Positions 35,469-44,141 of a stretch of DNA of 64,000 nt are shown here, one piece after another (within the stretch, counting starts at the first letter, position 1; every line of letters begins with the position of its first letter). This stretch comes from Streptomyces angustmyceticus (GTDB lineage Bacteria > Actinomycetota > Actinomycetes > Streptomycetales > Streptomycetaceae). Under the pieces are notes generated by a model, which saw only the letters and a program-made list of their open reading frames with translations, was not told where the DNA came from and did no database searches. Made by a program: the position numbers and the translations under genes. The stretch covers positions 7,725,501 through 7,789,500 of the forward strand of contig NZ_CP082945.1 in NCBI RefSeq assembly GCF_019933235.1. Reading direction: 5' to 3'.

Positions 35469-37382
35469 GTGCAACACCTGACCGACACGGTGCTGGACGT
35501 CGCAATCGTGGGCACCGGTCCGCGCGGGATCTCGGTCTTCGAGCGGATCGCGGCCCATCTGAGGGCCGGGACGGAGCCACCACGCATCAGAATCTGGCTG
35601 ATCGACGCGGTGGAACTGGGAGCCGGCCGGATCTGGCGAACCGACCAGGAGACCAGCTTCCTGATGAACACCGTCGTCGGTGAGATCAGCATGTTCTCCG
35701 GGATCTTCGACGGCGAGCCGTCCCGGCCGGGCGCCGGCCTGTCCTTCCAGCAGTGGTTACCCACGCAGCCGGAACCGGAACTGGCCGGACTGGACCATGA
35801 CGACTACGCACCCAGGTACGCCTACGGCCGGTACCTGCGGTATGTGTACGACTCGGTGGTGCGGTCCATGTCCGGGCTCGGCGAGGTCGTCGAAGTGGTC
35901 GGCAAGGTGACCTCGTTGCGGGACAACGGCAGCGGCTACGAACTCCGCCTCTCCACCGCGGACGACGAGCGCACCGTGGCCGTCGACGCGGTGGTGATCA
36001 CCACCGGGCACGCCCCTGCGGAGCTGTCGGAGCACCAGTCCGAGCTGGCGCGGTTCGCACAGGAGAGGCCCGGACTCCGCTACCTCAGCGGGGATTCGGC
36101 CGCCGATCTGGACCTGCAGTCGATCCCGCCCGGCACCGAGGTCGGCGTCGTGGGGCTCGGCCTGTCCTTCTACGACATCCTGATGTCCTTCACCGTCGGC
36201 AGGGGCGGGAAGTTCAAGGTGAACGGTGACGGGGCCATGTGCTACGTCGCCAGCGGCAACGAACCCTCGGTGGTCGCGGGCTCGCGCAGCGGACTGCCGA
36301 TCCGCTCGCGGGGCCGCAACCAGAAGGGGGTGACCGGCCGCGCCGCGCCGAAGTTCCTCACCTCCGCCGCCATCGGCCGGCTGCGCGAGCGCAACGCGGT
36401 GCAACGGGGCACCCCCGCCCTGGACTTCGACCGGGACGTGCTGTCCTTGCTGCAGGCCGAAATCAACTACGTCTACTACACCACCCAGGCACGGACCCAG
36501 CACGGTCCGGAACGTGCCGAGGCGGTCGGCGCCGAGCTGTGCGCACTCGGCCCGGAACCGGCGAAATGGCGCGAGGTGGTCGTGCGCCACGGACTGGAGG
36601 ACGTGGAGCCGGTCGACCTGGACCAGCTCTCCAGACCCTTGCACTCCAGACGGTTCGACTCCGGTGCCGACGTGGTCGCCGAGGTGCGGCGCATCCTGCT
36701 CGCCGACATCACACAGGCCGGCCGGGGCAACGTGGACAGTCCGCTCAAGGCCGCGCTGGACGCCATCCGGGATTCCCGCGAAGTGCTGCGGCACGCCGTG
36801 GACTTCGGCGGCCTGACCCCGCGCTCCCACCGGGCCGACTTCCTCGGCCGGTTCGTCACGCGCACCTCGACCCTGTTCACCGGCCCGCCGCTGGAGCGCA
36901 CCGCGCAGTTCCTGGCCCTCGTCGACGCCGGGGTGCTCGACGTGGCGGGGCCGGACGTGCTGCACGGATGCGACGCCGAAGCGGGCCGGTTCTTCCTGGA
37001 ATCCCCCGCCGTCGAGGGCTCGCGCCGGCACTGCGACGTGCTCATCGACTCCCGGATCCCGACCGCGGGACTGATCCGCAACACCGATCCGCTGATGCGG
37101 CAGCTCGTCGAGGACCGGATGGCCGTCGACTTCGTGCACGCCGACAGCGAAGAGATGTTCGCCACCGGGGCACTGCACATCACCCCGGCCGAGCGCCGGG
37201 TGATCGCCGCCGACGGCCGGCCGCACCGGGCCCTCTACGCACTGGGCATCCCGACCGAGCGGGTGTGCTGGTTCACCCAGATCGGCAACGGCAGGCCGGG
37301 TGTGCACACCTCCTTCTCCAGGGACGCCGACGTGATAGCACTCAGCGTGCTGCGCCGGGCCGAGTCCCACACCTTCCAGTGA
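35469..37382 (+). CDS. FAD/NAD(P)-binding oxidoreductase (NAD_binding_9 type)
   Basis: A 637-residue protein. The N terminus has the FAD motif VAIVGTGPRG, and a second nucleotide motif GVVGLGLSFYD lies near residue 235. The layout fits the NAD_binding_9 (FAD-NAD(P)-binding) family, distantly related to N-hydroxylating and Baeyer-Villiger monooxygenases. The GTG start follows AAAGAGGGG. It contains a TTA codon at 35757-35759 (codon 97), so translation may need the bldA tRNA. The stop overlaps the next gene as GTGA. A likely role is oxidation, perhaps N-oxygenation, of the amino compound made with the TrpB2-like enzyme (inference). Confidence 0.8.
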   Translation: MQHLTDTVLDVAIVGTGPRGISVFERIAAHLRAGTEPPRIRIWLIDAVELGAGRIWRTDQETSFLMNTVVGEISMFSGIFDGEPSRPGAGLSFQQWLPTQPEPELAGLDHDDYAPRYAYGRYLRYVYDSVVRSMSGLGEVVEVVGKVTSLRDNGSGYELRLSTADDERTVAVDAVVITTGHAPAELSEHQSELARFAQERPGLRYLSGDSAADLDLQSIPPGTEVGVVGLGLSFYDILMSFTVGRGGKFKVNGDGAMCYVASGNEPSVVAGSRSGLPIRSRGRNQKGVTGRAAPKFLTSAAIGRLRERNAVQRGTPALDFDRDVLSLLQAEINYVYYTTQARTQHGPERAEAVGAELCALGPEPAKWREVVVRHGLEDVEPVDLDQLSRPLHSRRFDSGADVVAEVRRILLADITQAGRGNVDSPLKAALDAIRDSREVLRHAVDFGGLTPRSHRADFLGRFVTRTSTLFTGPPLERTAQFLALVDAGVLDVAGPDVLHGCDAEAGRFFLESPAVEGSRRHCDVLIDSRIPTAGLIRNTDPLMRQLVEDRMAVDFVHADSEEMFATGALHITPAERRVIAADGRPHRALYALGIPTERVCWFTQIGNGRPGVHTSFSRDADVIALSVLRRAESHTFQ

Positions 37383-39064
37383 TCGGGGACAAGTTGTCCG
37401 GGCAAGACGACGCGTACCGGGAGTTCCGCGCCGCGCGGGACCTCCTTCTGCACCACGCCGACGACCAGGACGCCGCGCGCAAGGCGTTCCGGTGGCCGCG
37501 GCCTCGGCACTTCAACTGGGCGACCGACTGGTTCGACCGGATCGCCGAGGGCAACGACCGGGTGGCGCTGCGCATCGTCGGCCAGGGGGAGCGGACCTTC
37601 CAGGAGCTCTCCCGGCGCTCCGACCAGGTCGCCGGCTGGCTGCTGTCGCGAGGCATCCGCCGGGGCGACGTGGTGATGCTGCTGATGGACAACCGGATCG
37701 AGCTGTGGGAGCTGATGCTCGCCCTGATCAAGATCCGGGCCGTGGTCGCGCCCGCGTTCATCACCATCTCGCCAGAGGAACTGCGCACCAGGATCGGCCG
37801 GGCCGGAGCCCGGCATGTGATCGCCGACCACCGGATCGCGTCAGGGCTCGCCGTGGACGGCCTCGGGACCAGGATCATCGTGGGCGGGGAGCGCGGGGGC
37901 TGGATCGACTTCGCCTCCTCGGCCGGGCACGAGGGCGGCTTCGTGCCGGAGGGGCCCACCGAGGCCGACGAGCCGCTGTTCTACTACTTCACCTCCGGCT
38001 CCACCTCACGGCCGAAGCTGGTGGTGCACACGCACGTCAGCTACGCGATCGGGCATCTGGCGAGCATGTACTGGAACGGGCTGAAGCCGGGGGACGTGCA
38101 CCTCAACGTCTCCGCCCCGGCCTGGGCGAAGTACCCATGGAGTTCGCTGTTCGGGCCCTGGAACGCCGAGGCCACCGTGGTGTCCATGGACAGTGCCGAC
38201 GCGACCCCGCAGCGGCTGCTGCAGGTGCTGAGCACCGGGGAGATCACCAGCTTCTGCGCGCCGCCCAGCATCTGGCGGGCACTGATCCGGACCGGGTTGC
38301 CCGACGGCCTGCCCGGATTGCGGCACGCGGTCAGCGTCGGCGAACCGCTCATGGGCGACGTGGTCGAACAGGTCCGCGGGCTGGCCGGGGTGACCGTCCG
38401 CAACGGGTTCGGACAGTCCGAGGTCACCGCCATGGCCGGGGTCACCGCCTCCTCCCCGGCGGACCCGGTCTCCATGGGCTACCCGCTCCCGGGCTACGAA
38501 CTGGTGGTGGTCGGGCCCGGCACCGACGAGCCGGCCCAGGAGGGCGAGCTGTGCCTGAACCTGGCCGACGAGCCCGTCGGCATGATGCGCGGCTACCTCG
38601 ACCCGGAGGACAACGCCACCAGCCACACCCCCGGCGGCCTCTACCGCACCGGTGACCTCGCCCGGTGGGACAGCGACGGCTCCCTGGTCTACCTCGGGCG
38701 CCGCAAGGATGTGTTCGAGGGACCGGACGGGGCACTGATCGCCCCGCTCGAACTGGAACACGTGCTGGTGCTGCACCCCGCCGTCGCCGAACTGTCCGTG
38801 GTACCGGTGTCCGAGGGCACGGCGCAGGTACCCAAGGCGTACGTGGTGCTCAGCGCCGGCTGGAACGCCAGCCGCGCCACCGCCGAGGCGCTCTTCGCGC
38901 ACCTGCACAAGGGGCTGCCCGAGCCCAAGCGCGTGCGGTTCCTGGAGTTCGTGGACGACCTGCCCCGCACCGAATCGGGCAAGGTCCAGCGCGAGGCCGT
39001 CCGGCGGCTGCGCAGGTCCCGCAGCGTCGAGTTCGCCGCAGGACCGCCGGCCGCCCTGGCGTAG
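37379..39064 (+). CDS. AMP-forming acyl ligase (medium-chain acyl-CoA synthetase-like)
   Basis: A 561-residue adenylate-forming enzyme with the ATP loop FTSGSTSRPK, the ACSM-like segment APAWAKYPWSSLFGPW, GFGQSE, YRTGD and the C-terminal catalytic Lys in PRTESGK. The hinge motif, normally GRxDDxIKxxGYRI, reads GRRKDVFEGPDGALI, which is unusual. It most likely activates a small or medium acid and loads it onto the ACP of the same operon, or onto CoA. Its GTG start overlaps the stop of the FAD gene. A strong terminator follows. Confidence 0.9.
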   Translation: MIGDKLSGQDDAYREFRAARDLLLHHADDQDAARKAFRWPRPRHFNWATDWFDRIAEGNDRVALRIVGQGERTFQELSRRSDQVAGWLLSRGIRRGDVVMLLMDNRIELWELMLALIKIRAVVAPAFITISPEELRTRIGRAGARHVIADHRIASGLAVDGLGTRIIVGGERGGWIDFASSAGHEGGFVPEGPTEADEPLFYYFTSGSTSRPKLVVHTHVSYAIGHLASMYWNGLKPGDVHLNVSAPAWAKYPWSSLFGPWNAEATVVSMDSADATPQRLLQVLSTGEITSFCAPPSIWRALIRTGLPDGLPGLRHAVSVGEPLMGDVVEQVRGLAGVTVRNGFGQSEVTAMAGVTASSPADPVSMGYPLPGYELVVVGPGTDEPAQEGELCLNLADEPVGMMRGYLDPEDNATSHTPGGLYRTGDLARWDSDGSLVYLGRRKDVFEGPDGALIAPLELEHVLVLHPAVAELSVVPVSEGTAQVPKAYVVLSAGWNASRATAEALFAHLHKGLPEPKRVRFLEFVDDLPRTESGKVQREAVRRLRRSRSVEFAAGPPAALA

Positions 39065-39094
39065 CCTCGCCGGTCATGGCCCGCCGTACGAGCT

Positions 39095-39140
39095 GTGGCC
39101 CTCCCGCGCTACCGGACCGACGGCAGCGCGGGAGGGCCAC
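39095..39140. terminator. Strong bidirectional hairpin terminator
   Basis: GTGGCCCTCCCGCGCT at 39095-39110 pairs without mismatch with 39125-39140 across a 14-base loop. It separates the convergent ligase gene (ends 39064) and cysteine hydrolase gene (ends 39150). Confidence 0.85.
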
Positions 39141-39149
39141 CTGCCCTCG

Positions 39150-39698
39150 TCAGACCGTCGCGGAGGAGTGGGCGGAGCCCAACAGGGCACTCACGGTCGT
39201 CAGCTGCTCCGCTCCGACCAGCCGTGCGGCAAGCGCGAGTCCCGCCTCGTGGGCCGCGTCGCCCGCGTACGTCCGACTCGCGTCCGTGACGATCCGCGGC
39301 CGGAAGCCCCGCTCGAAGGCGTCGACGGCCGTCTTCAGCACACACATCTCGGTCGCTATCCCGCAGATCACGAACTCCGTCCACCCGCGGCGCCGGACCA
39401 GCTGGTCCATCTCCTCGGTGAACGCGGAGTACCGGACCTTGTCCACCACGGCGAACGAGCGGGCGGCGTGGTCCGCGAGTCCGGGGATCAGCTCGTTCTC
39501 CGGAGCCGACCGGAAACCGGTCCAGTGCATGAGCCGCTCGTAGGGAGAACCCGGAGGGTTGAGGAACCGGGTGAAGACGACATCGCGCCCGGTGTGCTCC
39601 CAGCGCTCGACCAGGTCGACCACGGTGGGCACGACGGGTGCCGTCTCCGGCGTGATGAAGCCGTTCTGCATGTCGACGACCACCAGGACCTCGGTCAT
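39150..39698 (-). CDS. Isochorismatase-superfamily cysteine hydrolase
   Basis: A 182-residue hydrolase with the Asp of VVDMQNGF, the Lys of VVDKVRYSAF and the nucleophile Cys of IATEMCV, a complete Asp-Lys-Cys triad. The Cys places it with nicotinamidase and other amidase-like members, not with PhzD or EntB isochorismatases, which lack it. It probably hydrolyses an amide, N-carbamoyl or similar bond. It is the last gene of the aminobenzoate operon and overlaps pabC by ATGA. The substrate is unknown; deprotection or salvage of an amide is possible. Confidence 0.88.
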   Translation of the reverse strand: MTEVLVVVDMQNGFITPETAPVVPTVVDLVERWEHTGRDVVFTRFLNPPGSPYERLMHWTGFRSAPENELIPGLADHAARSFAVVDKVRYSAFTEEMDQLVRRRGWTEFVICGIATEMCVLKTAVDAFERGFRPRIVTDASRTYAGDAAHEAGLALAARLVGAEQLTTVSALLGSAHSSATV

Positions 39699-40510
39699 CG
39701 CCGCACCTCGCCGCTCTCGCCGGCCAGCCATTCCTGCCACTCGGGGGCGCGCAGGGCAGGCCCCGGCCATATCGATGTCCCCACCCAGGACCGCACCGGC
39801 CTGATGCCGTGCAGTGCGTTCACCAGCCACACCTCTTTTCCTGCCAGCTCTTCCACCGGTACCTGTCGCGGCGAGACCGGAACGCCGAGCCGCGCGGCCC
39901 GCTCCTGGATCACCGCCGTGGTGACTCCGCCCAGCACCGGCAGCTCCGGGGACGGAACGCAGAGCCGCTCCCCGTCCCACCACAGCACGCTCGCGTAGCC
40001 GGCCTCCAGCACCACGCCCGACTCCGTGGTGAGCAGCGCCTCCTGCGCGCCCCGCTCCACCGCTCGGTCGCGCAGCGCGCCGAGCGCGTCGAGGTCGGGC
40101 CCTTTCAGGCGCGGAGCCGTCCTGGGGTCGGCGGTGTCGGACACCCATACGCTCACCGGTCCGCCCCGTGACGGTGCCGGCCGGACCCGCAGACGCAGCT
40201 CGCCCGGCTCCCCGGCGGACAGCTCCACGCGCGGGAACCAGTCGCCGGACCGGGGGAGCGTGCCGAGGGCCGCCTGCCAGAACGCCGCGGCGGTCTCCTC
40301 TGACACGCTCCCCACCTCGGCGCAGCCCCGCAGGAAGCGCTGCCGGTGCAGGTCGACGCGGCGCACCCGGCCGTCGCTGAGCAGCCAGGAGTCGGCCAGG
40401 GACAACCGTGTCCCGGCCGTGGGGAGCGTCCCGTCCGCCGGCTGCAGGGAACCGTCCCGCCAGAGGAACGCCCGCTCCCCTCCCGGGGGCGGGCCCACGT
40501 CGCTCACCAC
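39695..40510 (-). CDS. pabC: 4-amino-4-deoxychorismate lyase (class IV aminotransferase fold)
   Basis: A 271-residue fold-type IV PLP enzyme. The PLP Lys is probably in PRLKGPDLDALG, and EAGYASVLW and LGGVTTAVI match the conserved segments. It eliminates pyruvate from aminodeoxychorismate to give 4-aminobenzoate, in line with the PabAB gene in the same operon. Two GTG codons (40510 and 40507) can start it; both overlap the stop of the ligase gene, so translation is coupled. A transaminase role is less likely in this setting. Confidence 0.85.
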   Translation of the reverse strand: MVSDVGPPPGGERAFLWRDGSLQPADGTLPTAGTRLSLADSWLLSDGRVRRVDLHRQRFLRGCAEVGSVSEETAAAFWQAALGTLPRSGDWFPRVELSAGEPGELRLRVRPAPSRGGPVSVWVSDTADPRTAPRLKGPDLDALGALRDRAVERGAQEALLTTESGVVLEAGYASVLWWDGERLCVPSPELPVLGGVTTAVIQERAARLGVPVSPRQVPVEELAGKEVWLVNALHGIRPVRSWVGTSIWPGPALRAPEWQEWLAGESGEVRR

Positions 40511-41979
40511 TTCCCGGTTCTGAGGATGTGCCTGCGCAGCTTCCCGTTGGGCGTGCGGGGAAGCGCGTCCACCAGGTGCACGACGCGCGGGACCTTGTGG
40601 GGCGCGAGCCGTTCCCGGGCCAGGGCGACGAGTTCGGCGGGCAGCGAAGCGGGCCGGCCGTCCGGGTCACCGGGCACGATGAAGGCGTGCAGCTGGGTGA
40701 CGCCCTGGGCATCCGCGAGCACGGTCACGCCTACCTCCTTCACCGCGGGATGGTCGCCCAGCGCGGCCTCCACTTCCAGCGGGGAGACCGTCACGCCGCC
40801 GACCATTTCCATGTCGTCGGCGCGCCCGACGTGCCGGTAGGACCCGTTCCTGCCCCGCACCACGCGGTCGTGGGTGGCGAGCCAGCCGTCCACCAGTGTC
40901 CGAGCCGTGTCCTGGGGCCGGTTGAGGTACTCCGTCATCAGCGTGGGACCGCTGACCCACAGGTCGCCCTCGACCTCGTCGGCAACCGGATCGCCTGCCT
41001 TGTCTCGCACGTCGAGCCGGTATCCGGGGACGGCGCGGCCGATCGTACCGGGCACGCGGGAGTCCACCCCGTTGGAACAGAACGCGTGGCCGACCTCGGT
41101 GGAGCCCAGTTGGTCCAGCACCGGCGCGGACAGGAACTCCGAGATCCGGCGGCCCAGGTCCGGACGCAGGTTCTCGCCGGCCGACACGGCGGCCCGGACG
41201 GTGGCGAACACGGCGGGGTCACCGCCGCTGATCAGGTTGGCGTAGGCGGACGGCACGGCGTAGAGGATCGTGACGCCGTGCCGTGCGATCGCCTCACGCA
41301 CCGCCCCCGGCGTCTGCCGGTCGCCGAGCAGCACGACCGAGGAACCGGTGTACAGCGGGAAGGCGACGGCGTTCCCGAACCCGTAGGCGTAGAACAGCTT
41401 CGACAGGGACAGGCCGACGTCGTCCGGACCGATGTGGAAGAGCTCCTCGCCCACCGCACTCGCGTAGACGGCCACGTCCTGGTGTCGGTGCGGCACCCCC
41501 TTGGGGACACCCGTCGTCCCCGACGTGTACTGCACGTAGAGACGCGCGTCGGGGGCGACCGGCCGGGGCTCGGCGGCCGGTGCGTGTTCGGCCGCCGTCA
41601 TCAGCGCCTCGACGTCCAGCACGGCGGTGCCGCCGAAGCCGCCCGCCCGTTGCGCCGTGGTCACCACGAGCGCTGCCTTGCAGTCGTCGACGATGAACCG
41701 GTGACCGTCGGCGGTCAGGTCGGGATTGACGAGGACGGCGGTCGCGCCGAGGACGGCGGTGCCGAGGAACGCGGTGAACCACCCGATCCCGTCGGGCAGC
41801 GCGACCACCACATGGTCGCCAGGCCGCACCCCGTGGTCCGCCAGAACCGTCGAGGCCCTGGCGGCCAGCTCGTGCACCTGCCCATGAGTCCAGCTGCGTT
41901 CGGCGGTGTGTACCGCGGGGCGGTCGAGCCAGCCCGATCGTGCGGCGCGCTCGGCCAGGTCGGCGGCTGTGTTCACCAT
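40504..41979 (-). CDS. Benzoate-CoA-ligase-type aryl acid activating enzyme
   Basis: A 491-residue AMP-forming ligase with YTSGTTGVPKG, the benzoate-ligase-like segments KLFYAYGFGN and LGSTEVGHAF, the hinge GRADDMEMVGG and the catalytic Lys in PRTPNGK. It most likely activates 4-aminobenzoate, made by the enzymes encoded on both sides, and delivers it as CoA thioester or onto a loading ACP of the PKS. The start overlaps the PabAB stop by seven bases and its stop overlaps pabC. A nitro- or other benzoate is an alternative substrate. Confidence 0.9.
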   Translation of the reverse strand: MVNTAADLAERAARSGWLDRPAVHTAERSWTHGQVHELAARASTVLADHGVRPGDHVVVALPDGIGWFTAFLGTAVLGATAVLVNPDLTADGHRFIVDDCKAALVVTTAQRAGGFGGTAVLDVEALMTAAEHAPAAEPRPVAPDARLYVQYTSGTTGVPKGVPHRHQDVAVYASAVGEELFHIGPDDVGLSLSKLFYAYGFGNAVAFPLYTGSSVVLLGDRQTPGAVREAIARHGVTILYAVPSAYANLISGGDPAVFATVRAAVSAGENLRPDLGRRISEFLSAPVLDQLGSTEVGHAFCSNGVDSRVPGTIGRAVPGYRLDVRDKAGDPVADEVEGDLWVSGPTLMTEYLNRPQDTARTLVDGWLATHDRVVRGRNGSYRHVGRADDMEMVGGVTVSPLEVEAALGDHPAVKEVGVTVLADAQGVTQLHAFIVPGDPDGRPASLPAELVALARERLAPHKVPRVVHLVDALPRTPNGKLRRHILRTGKW

Positions 41980-44102
41980 CGTGCGGTCCTTGTCGGTTCG
42001 GTGTCCGGCAGCTCCGTCGGCTGCTCGGGCGTGGAGAACAGCGCACGGAGCGGCGCCGCGGCCTTGAGCAGCACCTCCGCGTACTCCTCGGCCGGGTCGG
42101 AATCCAGCACGATCGCTCCTCCGGCGCCGATGTGCATCATTCCGTCGGCGAAGACCACCGTGCGGATGACGATGTTCAGATCTGCCGTGCCGTTGCACGA
42201 CAGGTAGCCCAGCGTCCCCGAGTAGACACCGCGGGCCTGCGGCTCCAACTCGTCGATGATCTCCATGGTCCGCAGCTTCGGCGCCCCGGTCATGGAACCG
42301 CCGGGGAAGCAGGCGCGCACACAGTCCACCGCGTCGGTTCCCGGCCGGAGCTTGCCGCGGACCGTCGAGACGAGCTGATGGACCGTCGGGTAGCTCTCGA
42401 TCGCCATCAGCTTGGGCACGTGGACGCTGCCCACCTCGCAGACCTGTCCGAGGTCGTTGCGCAGCAGGTCGACGATCATGAGGTTCTCGGCCCGTGTCTT
42501 GGCGCTGTTGGCCAGTTCGAGCTTGAGCTCGGTGTCCTTCGCGGGCACGGCATGGCGCGGGGCCGTGCCCTTGATGGGCTTGGACTCCAGGATCCGCTGC
42601 CGGTCCAGCTTCAGGAACCGCTCGGGTGACGAACTCGCGATCTCCACGTCGCCCAGCCGCAGGAAGGAGGCGTACGGCGCCGGGTTGTACCTGCGCAGCC
42701 GCCGGTAGAAGTCGAAGGCGTCATCGACGGCCGGGAGTTCGGCGGCGGTGGTCAGGCAGATCTCGTAGCTCTCGCCGGCCACGAGCGCGTCCTTGCACCG
42801 TGCGATGTCGTCCAGGTACTGCTTCCGGTCCCGCATCAGCCACGGCTCGACCAGAGCCTCGTCCGTGGCCTGTGTGGTCACCAGCCGCACGGGTTCGGCG
42901 GGGGGAAGTTCGCGCAGGGAGGTGAGCGTGTCGTCGAGCCAGTGGTTGGCGGACAGTTCGCCCTCCACGCTGTTCTCGGCGAGGCACAGCAGGTAGGTCA
43001 GACAGTCGTGGTGGTCCACGACGACGATCCGGTCGGCGAACAGCCAGCCGGCGTCCGGTGTCCGGGCCTCGTGACGGTTGGGTGAACCGAGGCGGCCCTT
43101 GAGTTCGTAACCGAAGTAGCCGACGTAGCCGCAGGCGAAGTCGAACGGCAGCCCCGCCCGGTCGACCCGGCGCTGCTGGAGCCGGCCCTGAAGGTAGTCG
43201 AAGACGCTGCCGGGTACGCGGCGGGGGAGGTGGCCCTGCCGTTCGACGGTCACCACGTCCTCGGCGCTGTCGTAGCGCACGAACTCGGACAGCGGGCCGC
43301 TGCCGTCACCGAGGAAGGAGAAACGGCCACGCCCGGGGTCGGTCTGGGCACTGTCCAGCCAGAAGGCGTGCGAGGAGCCGGCGAACAGGTGGGAGAAGGC
43401 CGACTCGGTGTCCACGGTGGACTCGAAGAGGCTGACGTGCAGCCGGTACTCCGTGCTGTGCGGAAGTTCGGCCTCCGCCGCGGCCGGGCATGGCGGGCTG
43501 GTGACCGGCACCGGCCGCGACCGGTGTGCGATCGTGAGGTCACGGAAGTTGGCGAAGAGCTCCGTCCCGAATTCGGTGGCTATCGACTCGGGGTGGAACT
43601 GGACGCCCCACAGCGGCCGGTGCCGGTGCCTGAGGGCCATCAGGACGCCGTCCTCGGACCAGCCCACGCCTTCGAGCTCGTCCGGCAACGGTTCCCGCAC
43701 GCACAGGGAGTGGTAGCGCACCGCGGTGAAATCCTGCGGCAGACCCCGGAAGAGATCCTGCCCGTTATGACGGACGGTCGTCAGATGGCCGTGTTTGGGA
43801 GCCGGAGCGGGCACCACCTCGGCCCGCGAGCCGAGCGCGATCCCCTGGTGCCCGAGACACACACCCAGCACCGGCACGGTCGCCTCGGCCAGCACGCGCG
43901 CGGAGATGCCGAAGTCCCGTTCCCTGCCGGGGTGTCCGGGCCCCGGGGAGATGACCACGTTGTCGAACGTGTCCCATTCCAGCGCGTCGCTTCCGGGCGC
44001 GTCGTTGCGCACCACCGTCGGCTCCTCGCCGTTGACGACGGCGAGCAACTGGAACAGGTTGTACGTGTAGGAGTCGTAATTGTCGATCAGCAGAGTCCTC
44101 AT
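41973..44102 (-). CDS. pabAB: Aminodeoxychorismate synthase, fused PabA-PabB
   Basis: A 709-residue fusion. Residues 1 to about 190 are the glutamine amidotransferase, with catalytic Cys in LGVCLGHQG and His in VQFHPES. The chorismate-binding part spans about 240-690. The diagnostic motif is PIKGT (in LESKPIKGTAPR), with the Lys nucleophile of PabB; anthranilate and ADIC synthases have another residue there. So the product is 4-amino-4-deoxychorismate. The domain order matches the PabAB fusions of polyene and chloramphenicol-type clusters. It lies 39 bases after the DAHP synthase gene. Confidence 0.93.
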   Translation of the reverse strand: MRTLLIDNYDSYTYNLFQLLAVVNGEEPTVVRNDAPGSDALEWDTFDNVVISPGPGHPGRERDFGISARVLAEATVPVLGVCLGHQGIALGSRAEVVPAPAPKHGHLTTVRHNGQDLFRGLPQDFTAVRYHSLCVREPLPDELEGVGWSEDGVLMALRHRHRPLWGVQFHPESIATEFGTELFANFRDLTIAHRSRPVPVTSPPCPAAAEAELPHSTEYRLHVSLFESTVDTESAFSHLFAGSSHAFWLDSAQTDPGRGRFSFLGDGSGPLSEFVRYDSAEDVVTVERQGHLPRRVPGSVFDYLQGRLQQRRVDRAGLPFDFACGYVGYFGYELKGRLGSPNRHEARTPDAGWLFADRIVVVDHHDCLTYLLCLAENSVEGELSANHWLDDTLTSLRELPPAEPVRLVTTQATDEALVEPWLMRDRKQYLDDIARCKDALVAGESYEICLTTAAELPAVDDAFDFYRRLRRYNPAPYASFLRLGDVEIASSSPERFLKLDRQRILESKPIKGTAPRHAVPAKDTELKLELANSAKTRAENLMIVDLLRNDLGQVCEVGSVHVPKLMAIESYPTVHQLVSTVRGKLRPGTDAVDCVRACFPGGSMTGAPKLRTMEIIDELEPQARGVYSGTLGYLSCNGTADLNIVIRTVVFADGMMHIGAGGAIVLDSDPAEEYAEVLLKAAAPLRALFSTPEQPTELPDTEPTRTARW

Positions 44103-44141
44103 CGAGGCTGCTCCTCCCGAGCCAAGGGCCCGCCGTTCGGA

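Noticed and set aside
39150..39698. PhzD-type isochorismatase making dihydrohydroxyanthranilate
   Set aside because: The protein has a nucleophile Cys (ATEMCV) and the Asp-Lys-Cys triad of amidase-like members. PhzD-type enzymes lack this Cys.
41973..44102. ADIC or anthranilate synthase (PhzE/TrpEG) instead of PabAB
   Set aside because: The PIKGT Lys is diagnostic of aminodeoxychorismate synthase, the amidotransferase is N-terminal, and a PabC homologue is in the operon.
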